The notes under the pieces were generated by a model. That model was not told the origin of the DNA. It ran no database searches and was given only the letters and a program-made list of their open reading frames with translations. From Lachnospiraceae bacterium UBA7086 (GTDB taxonomy: Bacteria > Bacillota > Clostridia > Lachnospirales > Lachnospiraceae), in contig DKZA01000050.1 in NCBI GenBank assembly GCA_002492525.1, positions 1-64,000 of the forward strand: a stretch of 64,000 bases of DNA, in the 5' to 3' direction. The translations under genes were made by a program, and so were the position numbers. This document shows, one piece after another, positions 26,042 through 33,678 of the stretch; position 1 is the first letter of the stretch, and the number at the start of each line of letters is the position of its first letter.

Positions 26042-26539
26042 ATGCCCCAAAATGAATTAACACCCGCAATGGCCTTCACCGGACTTCTCTTGCAAAATCA
26101 CCCGGATGCCATCGCATGGATTTCCGGCGATGCCACCGATTCCACCTTGAACGGCTCCGTAAAATTCTATCAGACCAGCTACGGCGGTATTCTGGTGGAA
26201 GCACAGATTTTCGGCCTGCCTGATATTTCCGTCCCCGGCTCCAGTAATTTCTATGCCATGCACATCCACGAATCAGGAGATTGCAGCGACCACTTCAGCC
26301 ACACGGGACTACACTATAATCCCGGAAATACAGACCACCCCGATCACGCCGGAGATATGCCGCCCCTGCTTGGCAATCAGGGCTACGCCTTCAGCGTCTT
26401 TTATGACAAAAGATTTACCCTTCAGGATATTATCGGAAGATCCGTGATCATTCATGAAAAACCGGATGACTTCACCTCGCAGCCAGCCGGAAATGCCGGC
26501 AACAAAATAGGTTGCGGCAGAATTGAGCGGTTCGTTTAA
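26042..26539 (+). CDS. Cu/Zn superoxide dismutase-like protein, cytoplasmic
   Basis: 165 residues with an AAAGGAG site seven bases before the ATG. No signal peptide or lipobox, unlike most bacterial SodC. The metal ligands are recognisable: MHIHE (two His), HYNP, DHPDHAGDMP (bridging His, Zn His and Asp), and IIHEKPDDF (His); the two cysteines are in ESGDCS and NKIGCGR. The active-site arginine of the family (before the second Cys) appears as lysine in GNAGNKIGCG. It would remove superoxide in the cytosol if copper and zinc are loaded. It is a lone plus-strand gene whose stop codon overlaps the stop of the hipA remnant. Confidence 0.88.
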   Translation: MPQNELTPAMAFTGLLLQNHPDAIAWISGDATDSTLNGSVKFYQTSYGGILVEAQIFGLPDISVPGSSNFYAMHIHESGDCSDHFSHTGLHYNPGNTDHPDHAGDMPPLLGNQGYAFSVFYDKRFTLQDIIGRSVIIHEKPDDFTSQPAGNAGNKIGCGRIERFV

Positions 26540-26763
26540 TAGGGAGCGAACGATAAAAACTGTGCCTTTATTGTCTCCATTTCCCGTTCTCCCAGAAAGG
26601 CTTCCTGCCTTCTTCCCGATTCATTGAAATCATCCGCATTGAAATTCTCCGTCTTACCATTCATACTCATCTGGTGCCGCGCAAGCCAATAATTAGCAGC
26701 ATCGTTGGCATAGGTAATATCATAGGCCGGCGCCAGACTCCACTGCCCTGTCTCTTTTTGCCA
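26536..26763 (-). pseudogene. hipA: C-terminal remnant of a HipA-type toxin kinase
   Basis: An uninterrupted frame of about 75 codons with no start, reading WQKETGQWSLAPAYDITYAN, then WLARHQMSMNGKTENF, and ending FLSFAPY. The APAYDIT and GKTENF parts are the C-terminal signature of HipA-family serine/threonine kinases (about 350-440 residues when whole), so some 80 percent including the catalytic core is missing. A stop codon and a C8 tract (about 26776-26783) mark the junction with the HipB-like gene. The toxin is dead; only its last exon-like piece remains. Confidence 0.8.
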
Positions 26764-26785
26764 TCAGATAATATACCCCCCCCTT

Positions 26786-27130
26786 CTACTTTTCGTCTCC
26801 CCACACCCATGTCTTTTTCTTCTCTCTCCTCTGTTTCCCCGAAACACGCTTTCTTTTCTTACCTGCATCTATCATTTCTGTCGGGACAAACGTTTGCTCC
26901 TGTACCAATTGATTCAAATTACCAAGTACTCCCAGTACGCGCAATATATTGAGCACATTTTCAACATTCACACTTTCTCCTTTTTCTATTCTGGCCACAG
27001 TCCTGAGTGCAACTCCCGATTCCTCAGCCATCTGTGCCTGCGTCAGATTCATCGCTATTCTGGTTTCCTGTATTCTCTGACCCAACTCTTTCATGATCAT
27101 CTGGTTACTCTCGTCTCCATAAAGTGTCAT
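26786..27130 (-). CDS. HipB-like XRE-family antitoxin/regulator
   Basis: About 114 residues. The HTH is at about 17-70 (LGQRIQETRIAMNLTQAQMAEESGVALRTVARIEKGES), then NVLNILRVLGVLGNLNQLV as in HipB-type antitoxins, and a very basic tail (KKRKRVSGKQRREKKK). ATG 27130 has GGGGAG six bases upstream. The partner kinase downstream is reduced to a fragment, so the protein is an orphan antitoxin that may still repress its own promoter. Confidence 0.82.
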   Translation of the reverse strand: MTLYGDESNQMIMKELGQRIQETRIAMNLTQAQMAEESGVALRTVARIEKGESVNVENVLNILRVLGVLGNLNQLVQEQTFVPTEMIDAGKKRKRVSGKQRREKKKTWVWGDEK

Positions 27131-27177
27131 TGCGCTCTCCCCATATTTCTTAATCATTTAAAAACAAATTTATAAAT

Positions 27178-27245
27178 AATAAAATGCCATATTTGACTTA
27201 TATTATATATTTTTATTTATAAAAAGTCAAATATGGCATTTTATT
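27178..27245 (-). promoter_or_regulatory. HipB-like promoter inside a 22-bp perfect inverted repeat
   Basis: Arms 27178-27199 and 27224-27245 are perfect complements over 22 bases with a 24-base spacer. On minus, TTGACT (27225-27230) and TATAAT (27202-27207) stand 17 bases apart; the upstream arm covers the -35 box and the downstream arm follows the -10 box. This is a textbook layout for autorepression by the HipB-like protein 50 bases downstream. The stem might also serve as the terminator of the ABC permease gene. Confidence 0.75.
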
Positions 27246-27272
27246 GTTTTCAATTATCTATTCGCCGCCCTT

Positions 27273-27980
27273 TTACATGAAATCCCTTATCTCCACCTTA
27301 TACACAGACAGGAACGCAAAGGCCACGGAAAGAAACGTCAATACGCTCATGAAAACGGCATTATGCCTAAGCGTAAAGTGACTGATATTTCCCTGCGTCA
27401 GAAAAACCAGCACAAAGGATGTTACGATCGCCGCCTTGGAAGACTTCATCGCCAGACCAATATACAAGGCGATAAAAGCCATCGACACGGTAACCGCTGA
27501 TCGGATGAAAAGTACGATATAAAACCCTGGATCCGCTATATCAAAATCTATCGGGAACGACGATGTCATAAAACGGGAACCTGCCAGGATGCAGCCGTAT
27601 ACCAACAATTTCGTAAGCACCAGCGCTGCGAAATCAAAAATCCATACCGCAAGCATCTGTGAAACCAATATTTTCTGTCGTTTGATCGGATACGAAAACA
27701 TCAGGCCCATGGTTCCGTTCTTATAGGCGCTGATAATAAAAGAGGACAGCATCACGCCTCCCAATATCAAAAAGGACATACCCGTAAACATTTCAATAGA
27801 GGCCGATATCATTTCATTCCCGGGTGCTGTATCCGGCACTCCCGTATCCGGATCATTGGCAATTCCCAGATAAGCCATCGCATAGACAAACAGGGTAATG
27901 AGCGCCGCCAGTATAATAACTTTTATCACATATTTACCAATATTATTTTTCTTCCATTCCAGTTTAATCAGTTTCAGCAT
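27273..27980 (-). CDS. ABC-2 type transporter permease, lantibiotic/bacitracin immunity type
   Basis: About 235 residues with six hydrophobic segments (around 15-35, 60-82, 105-128, 140-160, 165-190, 205-225). MLKLIKLEWKKNN at the start is typical of EcsB/BcrB/immunity permeases. It overlaps the ATPase gene by seven bases (start ATG 27980 with GGAG upstream), so the two are translationally coupled. Probably exports or excludes a peptide antibiotic; substrate unknown. Confidence 0.87.
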   Translation of the reverse strand: MLKLIKLEWKKNNIGKYVIKVIILAALITLFVYAMAYLGIANDPDTGVPDTAPGNEMISASIEMFTGMSFLILGGVMLSSFIISAYKNGTMGLMFSYPIKRQKILVSQMLAVWIFDFAALVLTKLLVYGCILAGSRFMTSSFPIDFDIADPGFYIVLFIRSAVTVSMAFIALYIGLAMKSSKAAIVTSFVLVFLTQGNISHFTLRHNAVFMSVLTFLSVAFAFLSVYKVEIRDFM

Positions 27981-28909
27981 GTTTTCTCCATTTCCGCGCT
28001 GCTTTTTGCGCATAGTTTCATGAAATAGTCTTCCAGGGTCTCTGCCTTTTGTCCGATCGCCAGTACCTGTACATCAGCAAGTGCCAACGCCTTTGCTATT
28101 TCCTGCGTGGAAACAGCCGTATCGTAAATACGGATCAATCCGTCATCCATCACCTTAAAATTTGTAAGACCCAGTTTTTCCGTAAGGACATAGGATGCCT
28201 TTTCCAGATGTTGCACAGACAATTCCCTATAAGAAAGGCTCATCTGTTCAATCTCTTTCATAGCGATTTCTCTCCGCATCCTGCCCCGGTGAATCACACC
28301 CACGGTATCTGCAATGCTCTCTATTTCCGAAAGGATATGGGAGGATACCATGATTGTGGTACCATACTCCGTACACAAAATTCTTAACAGACTGCGAATC
28401 TGCTTCATGCCTGCCGGATCCAGCCCGTTGGTGGGCTCGTCGAGAATCAAAAGCTCCGGTTTACACAGAATCGCCCGCGCAATCCCCAGCCGCTCTTTCA
28501 TACCCAGAGAATAATTCTTGACCGGCCGGTCCGCCGCACTTGTTAAGTCCAGCATATCAAGAGCCTTCTCAATACTCCCATGCTGATAATAGCCCATGTA
28601 TTCTCTGTGAAGCTTTAAATTTTCATAACCGGACATATGCTCATAAAACCTGGGAAATTCAATAATGCTTCCCATACGTCTTAACATCTCATAGGACTGC
28701 GGCGTCAGAGTTTTCCCAAAAAGTTCTATCTCTCCCTGTGTCGGTTTCCAGAGATTGGTAATCATTTTCATGACCGTTGTTTTCCCCGCGCCGTTGGGCC
28801 CGACGAATCCGTAGATTTCTCCTTTTTTGATATGCAGCTCGACATCTTTTACCAGTTCTTTTCCGCCAATGGTCTTGGTCAGGCGGCTGGTTTGTACAAT
28901 ATAGGACAT
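27974..28909 (-). CDS. ABC transporter ATP-binding protein, BcrA/peptide-immunity type
   Basis: About 311 residues. Walker A GPNGAGKTTVMK near residue 40, signature YSLGMKERLGIARAI, Walker B ELLILDEPTNGLDP, switch histidine in VSSHILSEIESI. After the ABC domain (about 1-215) a 90-residue C-terminal part, like BcrA exporters. ATG 28909 follows GGGAGG. It is downstream of a sensor kinase and response regulator on the same strand and upstream of its permease, the usual module for peptide antibiotic response. Confidence 0.93.
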   Translation of the reverse strand: MSYIVQTSRLTKTIGGKELVKDVELHIKKGEIYGFVGPNGAGKTTVMKMITNLWKPTQGEIELFGKTLTPQSYEMLRRMGSIIEFPRFYEHMSGYENLKLHREYMGYYQHGSIEKALDMLDLTSAADRPVKNYSLGMKERLGIARAILCKPELLILDEPTNGLDPAGMKQIRSLLRILCTEYGTTIMVSSHILSEIESIADTVGVIHRGRMRREIAMKEIEQMSLSYRELSVQHLEKASYVLTEKLGLTNFKVMDDGLIRIYDTAVSTQEIAKALALADVQVLAIGQKAETLEDYFMKLCAKSSAEMEKTC

Positions 28910-28976
28910 TTTATCTGCCTCCCTTCTTTTACTTACCATTGTAACGGTCTTATTTTTCAAAACTCTTGCGCAAATC

Positions 28977-29909
28977 TTACAAATTTCTTTCGAGATTCAG
29001 CCGCACCGTAAAAGTGGTCTGTACATGAGGCGTACTGTCTAACGTAATCTCCCCACCCATCTGCCAGGCCAGATTCCTGGCTATGGTCAATCCAAGACCA
29101 TTGCCCTGCACGCTTCGGCTTCTGGAATCCTCCATGGTGAAGAGCCGGTCAAATACGCTCTGGGCAAAAGCTTTGTCAATCCCGCACCCTTTGTCAACCA
29201 CATCCACATAAGCGTTATTCTCATCTGTCCTGACAAAGACCCCTAAATATTTCCCCGCAGAACCGTAGCGCAGTACATTAGAGATAAGATTTGACAGGAT
29301 ACGCCGTAAAGCCTCCTCATTCCCCCGGATATAAACGGCAGTTTCCGGCACGTCAATCTCTACCTGAAACTCTGCCTGCGATAACATTTCATAAAAATCC
29401 AGAATATTTTCCCGGCAGACCTCACAAATATCCAGTCTGTTAAGTTCTATATCCGTATCGCCCGCCTCCAGTTTTGCCAGTGTAAAAAACTGCTCGATCA
29501 TCTCCATAAGACTCTTTGCCTTCTGCCGGGTCTTTTGTAACATTTCCGGCGAAGCCTCCCCGTTCATCTGCATAATCTCCAGATATCCCAAGATAACGGT
29601 CATGGGCGTTTTCATGTCATGGGAAATGTTTGACAGCATCCTTTTGGAAGCCATCTCATAGCGGCGGTAGTCCGCTTTCTTCTTTATCTGATTTTCCAGT
29701 ATCCTGTTAATCTGTGCGGCCAGCTCCATGAGCTCCTTATTATCCGTAAAAACCATAAGTCTCTCATCGCTGTCCGTCTCTATGATTTCCTTTAGTTTCC
29801 CATGCATTTCCCGCAGCTTTCTCTGGATGCCGATATGAAATGTAATTTGCTGATAAACCACAACCATTAACAGACATATCGTACACAAGCTCAGAATAAA
29901 TATCGCCAT
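28977..29909 (-). CDS. Sensor histidine kinase with short N-terminal anchor
   Basis: About 310 residues. One membrane segment (residues 2-22), a linker, HisKA with MLSNISHDMKTPMTVILGYLE (phosphorylated His about residue 97), and HATPase with LISNVLRYG (N box), VDKGCGIDKAFAQSVFDR (G1) and GNGLGLTIARNLAWQMGG (G2). No large extracellular sensor domain, so it may sense through the membrane or through the ABC pair, as intramembrane-sensing kinases do. It follows the response regulator by 81 bases. Confidence 0.92.
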   Translation of the reverse strand: MAIFILSLCTICLLMVVVYQQITFHIGIQRKLREMHGKLKEIIETDSDERLMVFTDNKELMELAAQINRILENQIKKKADYRRYEMASKRMLSNISHDMKTPMTVILGYLEIMQMNGEASPEMLQKTRQKAKSLMEMIEQFFTLAKLEAGDTDIELNRLDICEVCRENILDFYEMLSQAEFQVEIDVPETAVYIRGNEEALRRILSNLISNVLRYGSAGKYLGVFVRTDENNAYVDVVDKGCGIDKAFAQSVFDRLFTMEDSRSRSVQGNGLGLTIARNLAWQMGGEITLDSTPHVQTTFTVRLNLERNL

Positions 29910-29993
29910 CACAATCTACTCCTCCCTACCGCCGCTCTTTGACATCTGCATCTTTTCCCGCAAACCCCTATACCACAAACGATCCACCCTTTC

Positions 29994-30692
29994 TTACACT
30001 TCACCAAATTTATAACCGATTCCCCAGACAGTGGTGACATACCTGGGATTCCGGGAATCATCCTCTATCTTATTGCGCAGTCTGCTGATATGTACATTGA
30101 CAGCGTTCTCATCTCCCAGATAGACATCGTTCCATACAAGGGCATAAATCTGCGCCTTGGTATATACTTTCTTTGGATTCTGCATGAGAAGTTTCAGAGT
30201 TTCAAACTCCTTGGCCGTCAGTTCTATCGCCTCTCCTCTTTTTTCCACCCGATAGTCTGTCAGATGCATGATAAGGTCTCCTGCCTGTAAAGTGGCCGCA
30301 GACTCCGGCACAGCGCTGTCATAATGCATGGTCCTGCGCAGGGCTGCCTTGATCCGTGCAAGAACCTCTACCACCGAGAAAGGTTTGGTAATATAATCGT
30401 CCGCACCCAGACCCAGGCCCAGTGTCTTATCACTCTCCGTATCTTTTGCGGAAAGGATGATAATGGGTACAAAACTTTTACGGCGGATATGCTTCATAAC
30501 ACTCATACCGCTTACTTTCGGTATCATCAGATCTAACAGCACCAGATCAAAACTATCCTTATCAAACCTGTCGCAGGCTTCCTGCCCGTCAAAAGCGCAG
30601 TCCACCTCATAATTCTCTGTTGCCAGATAACTTCGCAGCATATCGCTGATCTCCGTATCATCTTCTACAAGTAATATTCTGTATTTATCCAT
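29994..30692 (-). CDS. OmpR-family response regulator
   Basis: 232 residues. Receiver domain (1-120) with acidic pocket EDD, phosphoacceptor aspartate in VLLDLMIPK (about residue 53), and Lys in TKPFSVVEV; then a C-terminal winged helix (about 135-230) ending in NVHISRLRNKIEDD and VTTVWGIGYKF. First gene of the four-gene module regulator, kinase, ABC ATPase, permease, and the likely activator of the transporter genes. Confidence 0.95.
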   Translation of the reverse strand: MDKYRILLVEDDTEISDMLRSYLATENYEVDCAFDGQEACDRFDKDSFDLVLLDLMIPKVSGMSVMKHIRRKSFVPIIILSAKDTESDKTLGLGLGADDYITKPFSVVEVLARIKAALRRTMHYDSAVPESAATLQAGDLIMHLTDYRVEKRGEAIELTAKEFETLKLLMQNPKKVYTKAQIYALVWNDVYLGDENAVNVHISRLRNKIEDDSRNPRYVTTVWGIGYKFGEV

Positions 30693-30713
30693 AAATCCTT
30701 ATTCTCCTGATAC

Positions 30714-30746
30714 AAAAATCCCCGCACCCACAGGGCGCAGGGATTT
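30714..30746 (-). terminator. Terminator of metK
   Basis: A long GC-rich stem (AAATCCC...GGGATTT with inner GC pairs) on minus followed by T5, 79 bases after the metK stop. Confidence 0.85.
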
Positions 30747-30824
30747 CACATTACATAGCATATGTCGGTCTTTGGTATGACACCTATGTCATATTCCTCT
30801 TTTATTATATCATTATGTTATCTT

Positions 30825-32006
30825 TTATAAATATTTCTTTAAAGCATCTACCTTGTCCAGCTTCTCCCAGGGCAGATCCAGATCGTTACGACCAAAATGT
30901 CCGTAGGCTGCTGTCTGCTTGTAGATCGGGCGGCGCAAATCGAGCATCTTGATGATACCGGCCGGTCTTAAATCAAAGTTCTCACGAACAATGTCCACCA
31001 GCTTATCATCAGCAATCTTACCGGTACCAAAAGTATCTACCATAACAGAAGTGGGCTGTGCCACACCGATTGCATAAGACAGCTGAATCTCGCACTTATC
31101 GGCAATGCCTGCCGCTACAATATTCTTAGCTACATAACGTGCCGCATAAGCCGCGGAACGGTCAACCTTCGTGCAGTCCTTACCGGAAAAAGCACCGCCG
31201 CCGTGACGGGCATATCCGCCATAGGTATCCACGATAATCTTACGGCCAGTAAGTCCTGCATCACCGTGAGGGCCGCCGATCACAAAACGGCCTGTGGGAT
31301 TGATAAAGAATTTCGTCTGATCATCCACCAGTTCCTTCGGCAGAACAGGATCAAACACATATTTCTTGATATCCTCATGAATCTGCTCCTGCGTCACATC
31401 ATCATCATGCTGCGTAGATAATACCACTGCCTCGAGACGTACCGGCTTGCCTGCCTCGTCATACTCTACAGACACCTGACTCTTGCCGTCCGGTCTCAAA
31501 TATTTCAGCGTACCGTCCTTCCGTACCTTGGTCAGCTGTAATGCCAGTTTGTGTGCCAGAGAAATCGGGTAAGGCATGTACTCTTCTGTCTCATTGGTAG
31601 CATATCCGAACATCATACCCTGATCGCCGGCCCCGGTGTCAAGATCGTCCTTCTGCTCACCTTTTTTCGCCTCTAATGCCTTGTCCACGCCCATAGCGAT
31701 ATCTGCGGACTGCTCGTCGATTGCCACAAACACCGCGCAGGTGTTGCCGTCAAACCCATACTCGGACTTGGTATAACCAATCTCTTTTACGGTATCGCGC
31801 ACCACCTTCTGCATATCCACATATGCATTGGTGGTAATCTCACCGGTTACCAGCACAAATCCTGTGCAAACTGCGGTCTCACAAGCCACACGGCTCATGG
31901 GATCTTTCTCCATGCAGGCGTCAAGAATGGCGTCTGAGATAGCATCGCAGACTTTGTCGGGATGCCCTTCTGTTACTGATTCGGATGTAAATAATCTTTT
32001 TTCCAT
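30825..32006 (-). CDS. metK: S-adenosylmethionine synthase
   Basis: Makes SAM from methionine and ATP. 393 residues of normal length with the expected motifs: SESVTEGHPDKVCDAISDAILD at the start, GAGDQGMMFGYA (methionine/ATP loop, about residue 115), GGGAFSGKDCTKVDRSAAY and GIIKMLDLRRP. A SAM-I riboswitch and a good promoter precede it, so excess SAM ends transcription before the gene. It stands alone between murA and the response-regulator module. Confidence 0.98.
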   Translation of the reverse strand: MEKRLFTSESVTEGHPDKVCDAISDAILDACMEKDPMSRVACETAVCTGFVLVTGEITTNAYVDMQKVVRDTVKEIGYTKSEYGFDGNTCAVFVAIDEQSADIAMGVDKALEAKKGEQKDDLDTGAGDQGMMFGYATNETEEYMPYPISLAHKLALQLTKVRKDGTLKYLRPDGKSQVSVEYDEAGKPVRLEAVVLSTQHDDDVTQEQIHEDIKKYVFDPVLPKELVDDQTKFFINPTGRFVIGGPHGDAGLTGRKIIVDTYGGYARHGGGAFSGKDCTKVDRSAAYAARYVAKNIVAAGIADKCEIQLSYAIGVAQPTSVMVDTFGTGKIADDKLVDIVRENFDLRPAGIIKMLDLRRPIYKQTAAYGHFGRNDLDLPWEKLDKVDALKKYL

Positions 32007-32053
32007 TTTTTCTCCTTTCTTTGGTGTACTTTACTTCACAATGAACACCGGTA

Positions 32054-32228
32054 ACAATAAAATAGATCCACTAATTTCTCGTGAAATAAGCGGACCCGAC
32101 AGTCGATAATCAAATCCTCTTATTGTTCGATCTGTCTGTGACAGCATTTCGCTCAGGTTGGCACCTTCCTCTAAGGGGTTGCCGTGGCTTCATAGATCCT
32201 ATGTATCTCCACCACTCTGAATAAGAGA
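32054..32228 (-). promoter_or_regulatory. SAM-I (S-box) riboswitch with terminator
   Basis: On minus the aptamer spans 32228-32116. P1 pairs TCTTATT with AATAAGA; the core shows GAGGTGGAGA-like GTGGTGGAGATAC, GATCTATGAAGCCACGGCAACC and GGAAGGTGCCAACCTGAGCG, the SAM-I hallmarks. Downstream a stem from 32096 to 32065 with ACGA loop, then a T-rich tract at 32064-32054, forms the expression-platform terminator. It controls metK, whose ATG is about 48 bases further on. Confidence 0.93.
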
Positions 32229-32262
32229 AAACTTACAATATGGAATTTTCATATCTGTAGAT

Positions 32263-32291
32263 ACAATACACCTTAATATTGATTCTGTCAA
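32263..32291 (-). promoter_or_regulatory. Promoter of the metK riboswitch transcript
   Basis: TTGACA (32286-32291) and TATTGT (32263-32268) on minus, spaced 17 bases, with the start about 25 bases before the aptamer. It begins within ten bases of the murA stop codon. Confidence 0.75.
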
Positions 32292-32300
32292 TAGATAAAA

Positions 32301-33593
32301 TCAGCCGACTTTCAGCTTGAATTTCTGCAATTCTCGCTCCGTGGTAACCAAGTCTATCTGTGCCCCCAGACTCTGTAATTTCAAGTGAAAATCCTCATAC
32401 CCGCGCTCAATATACTTGATATCGTCCACCGTAGTGATACCGTCCGCCGCAAGTCCGGCAATCACAAGAGCAGCGCCTGCACGAAGATCCGGGGCCGTGA
32501 TGTTTGCTCCGGTATACTTGGGCACTCCGTCAATAATTGCCGTATTACCCTCCACCTTAATATTGGCCCCCATACAAGTAAGCTCGTCCACATATTTAAA
32601 ACGGTTCTCGAAGATACTCTCCGTCACAATACTGGTTCCCGCAGAAAGGCCCAGTGCCACTGTAATCTGCGGCTGCATGTCCGTAGGGAAACCCGGATAA
32701 GGCAGCGTCTTAACATGAGTATGTCCAAGCGGTTTGGCCGCTACCACACGCACCGCATCATCAGACTCCTCTATCTCACATCCAATCTCCAAAAGCTTGG
32801 CACTGATAGACTCCAGATGCTTGGGAATCACATTTTTAACCGTCACATCCCCTTTGGTCACCGCCGCCGCAAACATAAACGTCCCCGCCTCAATCTGATC
32901 CGGAATAATGCCATATTCCGTACCATGCAGTTTCGCCACGCCCCGGATACGAATCACATCCGTACCGGCACCCTTGATATTGGCACCCATACTGTTCAAG
33001 AAGTTCGCCAAATCTACCACATGGGGCTCCTTGGCCGCATTTTCAATGACTGTCTGTCCTTCCGCCATGACAGCTGCCATCATCACATTCATGGTAGCGC
33101 CCACTGTCACCACGTCCATATAAATATGATTTCCCTTGAGTTTATCCGCCTCTGTAATAATCAGGCCATGCTCAATCCTTACGTTAGCCCCCAAAGCTCG
33201 AAATCCCTTGATATGCTGATCTATAGGTCTCAGTCCTATATTACAGCCGCCCGGAAGCGCCACTTCCGCCTTGCTGTACTTCCCTAACAGTGCTCCTAAC
33301 AGATAATAAGAGGCTCTGATTTTCTTAATATAGTCATCTTCAATCACCAGGTCGTGAACCTGTGAGGCATTGATCTTCACCGTATGTCTGTCAATCCGGT
33401 TGATGACAACACCTATACTCTCCATCGCCTGCATCATAACATTGGTATCTCTGACATCAGGCACATTTTCTATCAATACGGTCTCATCCGTCATGATGGC
33501 AGCCGCCAGAATCGCCAGTGCCGCGTTCTTGGCACCGCCAATCTCCACCTCGCCGACTAACGGATTTCCACCTTTAATCGCATATTGTTCCAT
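32301..33593 (-). CDS. murA: UDP-N-acetylglucosamine 1-carboxyvinyltransferase
   Basis: First committed step of peptidoglycan synthesis, adding enolpyruvate to UDP-GlcNAc. 430 residues. The two-domain inside-out barrel starts IKGGNPLVGEVEIGGAKNAAL; the active-site loop LPGGCNIGLRPIDQH carries the catalytic cysteine at position 117, the fosfomycin target, so a Cys-to-Asp resistance variant is not present. DLRAGAALVIAGLAADG and VDDIKYIERGYEDF complete the fold. Firmicutes often have two paralogues; which one this is cannot be told. Confidence 0.97.
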   Translation of the reverse strand: MEQYAIKGGNPLVGEVEIGGAKNAALAILAAAIMTDETVLIENVPDVRDTNVMMQAMESIGVVINRIDRHTVKINASQVHDLVIEDDYIKKIRASYYLLGALLGKYSKAEVALPGGCNIGLRPIDQHIKGFRALGANVRIEHGLIITEADKLKGNHIYMDVVTVGATMNVMMAAVMAEGQTVIENAAKEPHVVDLANFLNSMGANIKGAGTDVIRIRGVAKLHGTEYGIIPDQIEAGTFMFAAAVTKGDVTVKNVIPKHLESISAKLLEIGCEIEESDDAVRVVAAKPLGHTHVKTLPYPGFPTDMQPQITVALGLSAGTSIVTESIFENRFKYVDELTCMGANIKVEGNTAIIDGVPKYTGANITAPDLRAGAALVIAGLAADGITTVDDIKYIERGYEDFHLKLQSLGAQIDLVTTERELQKFKLKVG

Positions 33594-33678
33594 TTATGTT
33601 TACTTGCCTTTCTCACACAAAAATGCCAAACATATAACTATCAGTATACCATAATTTACCCATTTGTAAATGGGCAGA

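Noticed and set aside
33658..33673. Palindrome CCCATTT-GT-AAATGGG between murA and the M23 gene considered as a terminator
   Set aside because: No T run follows on the minus strand; too short to call an operator.
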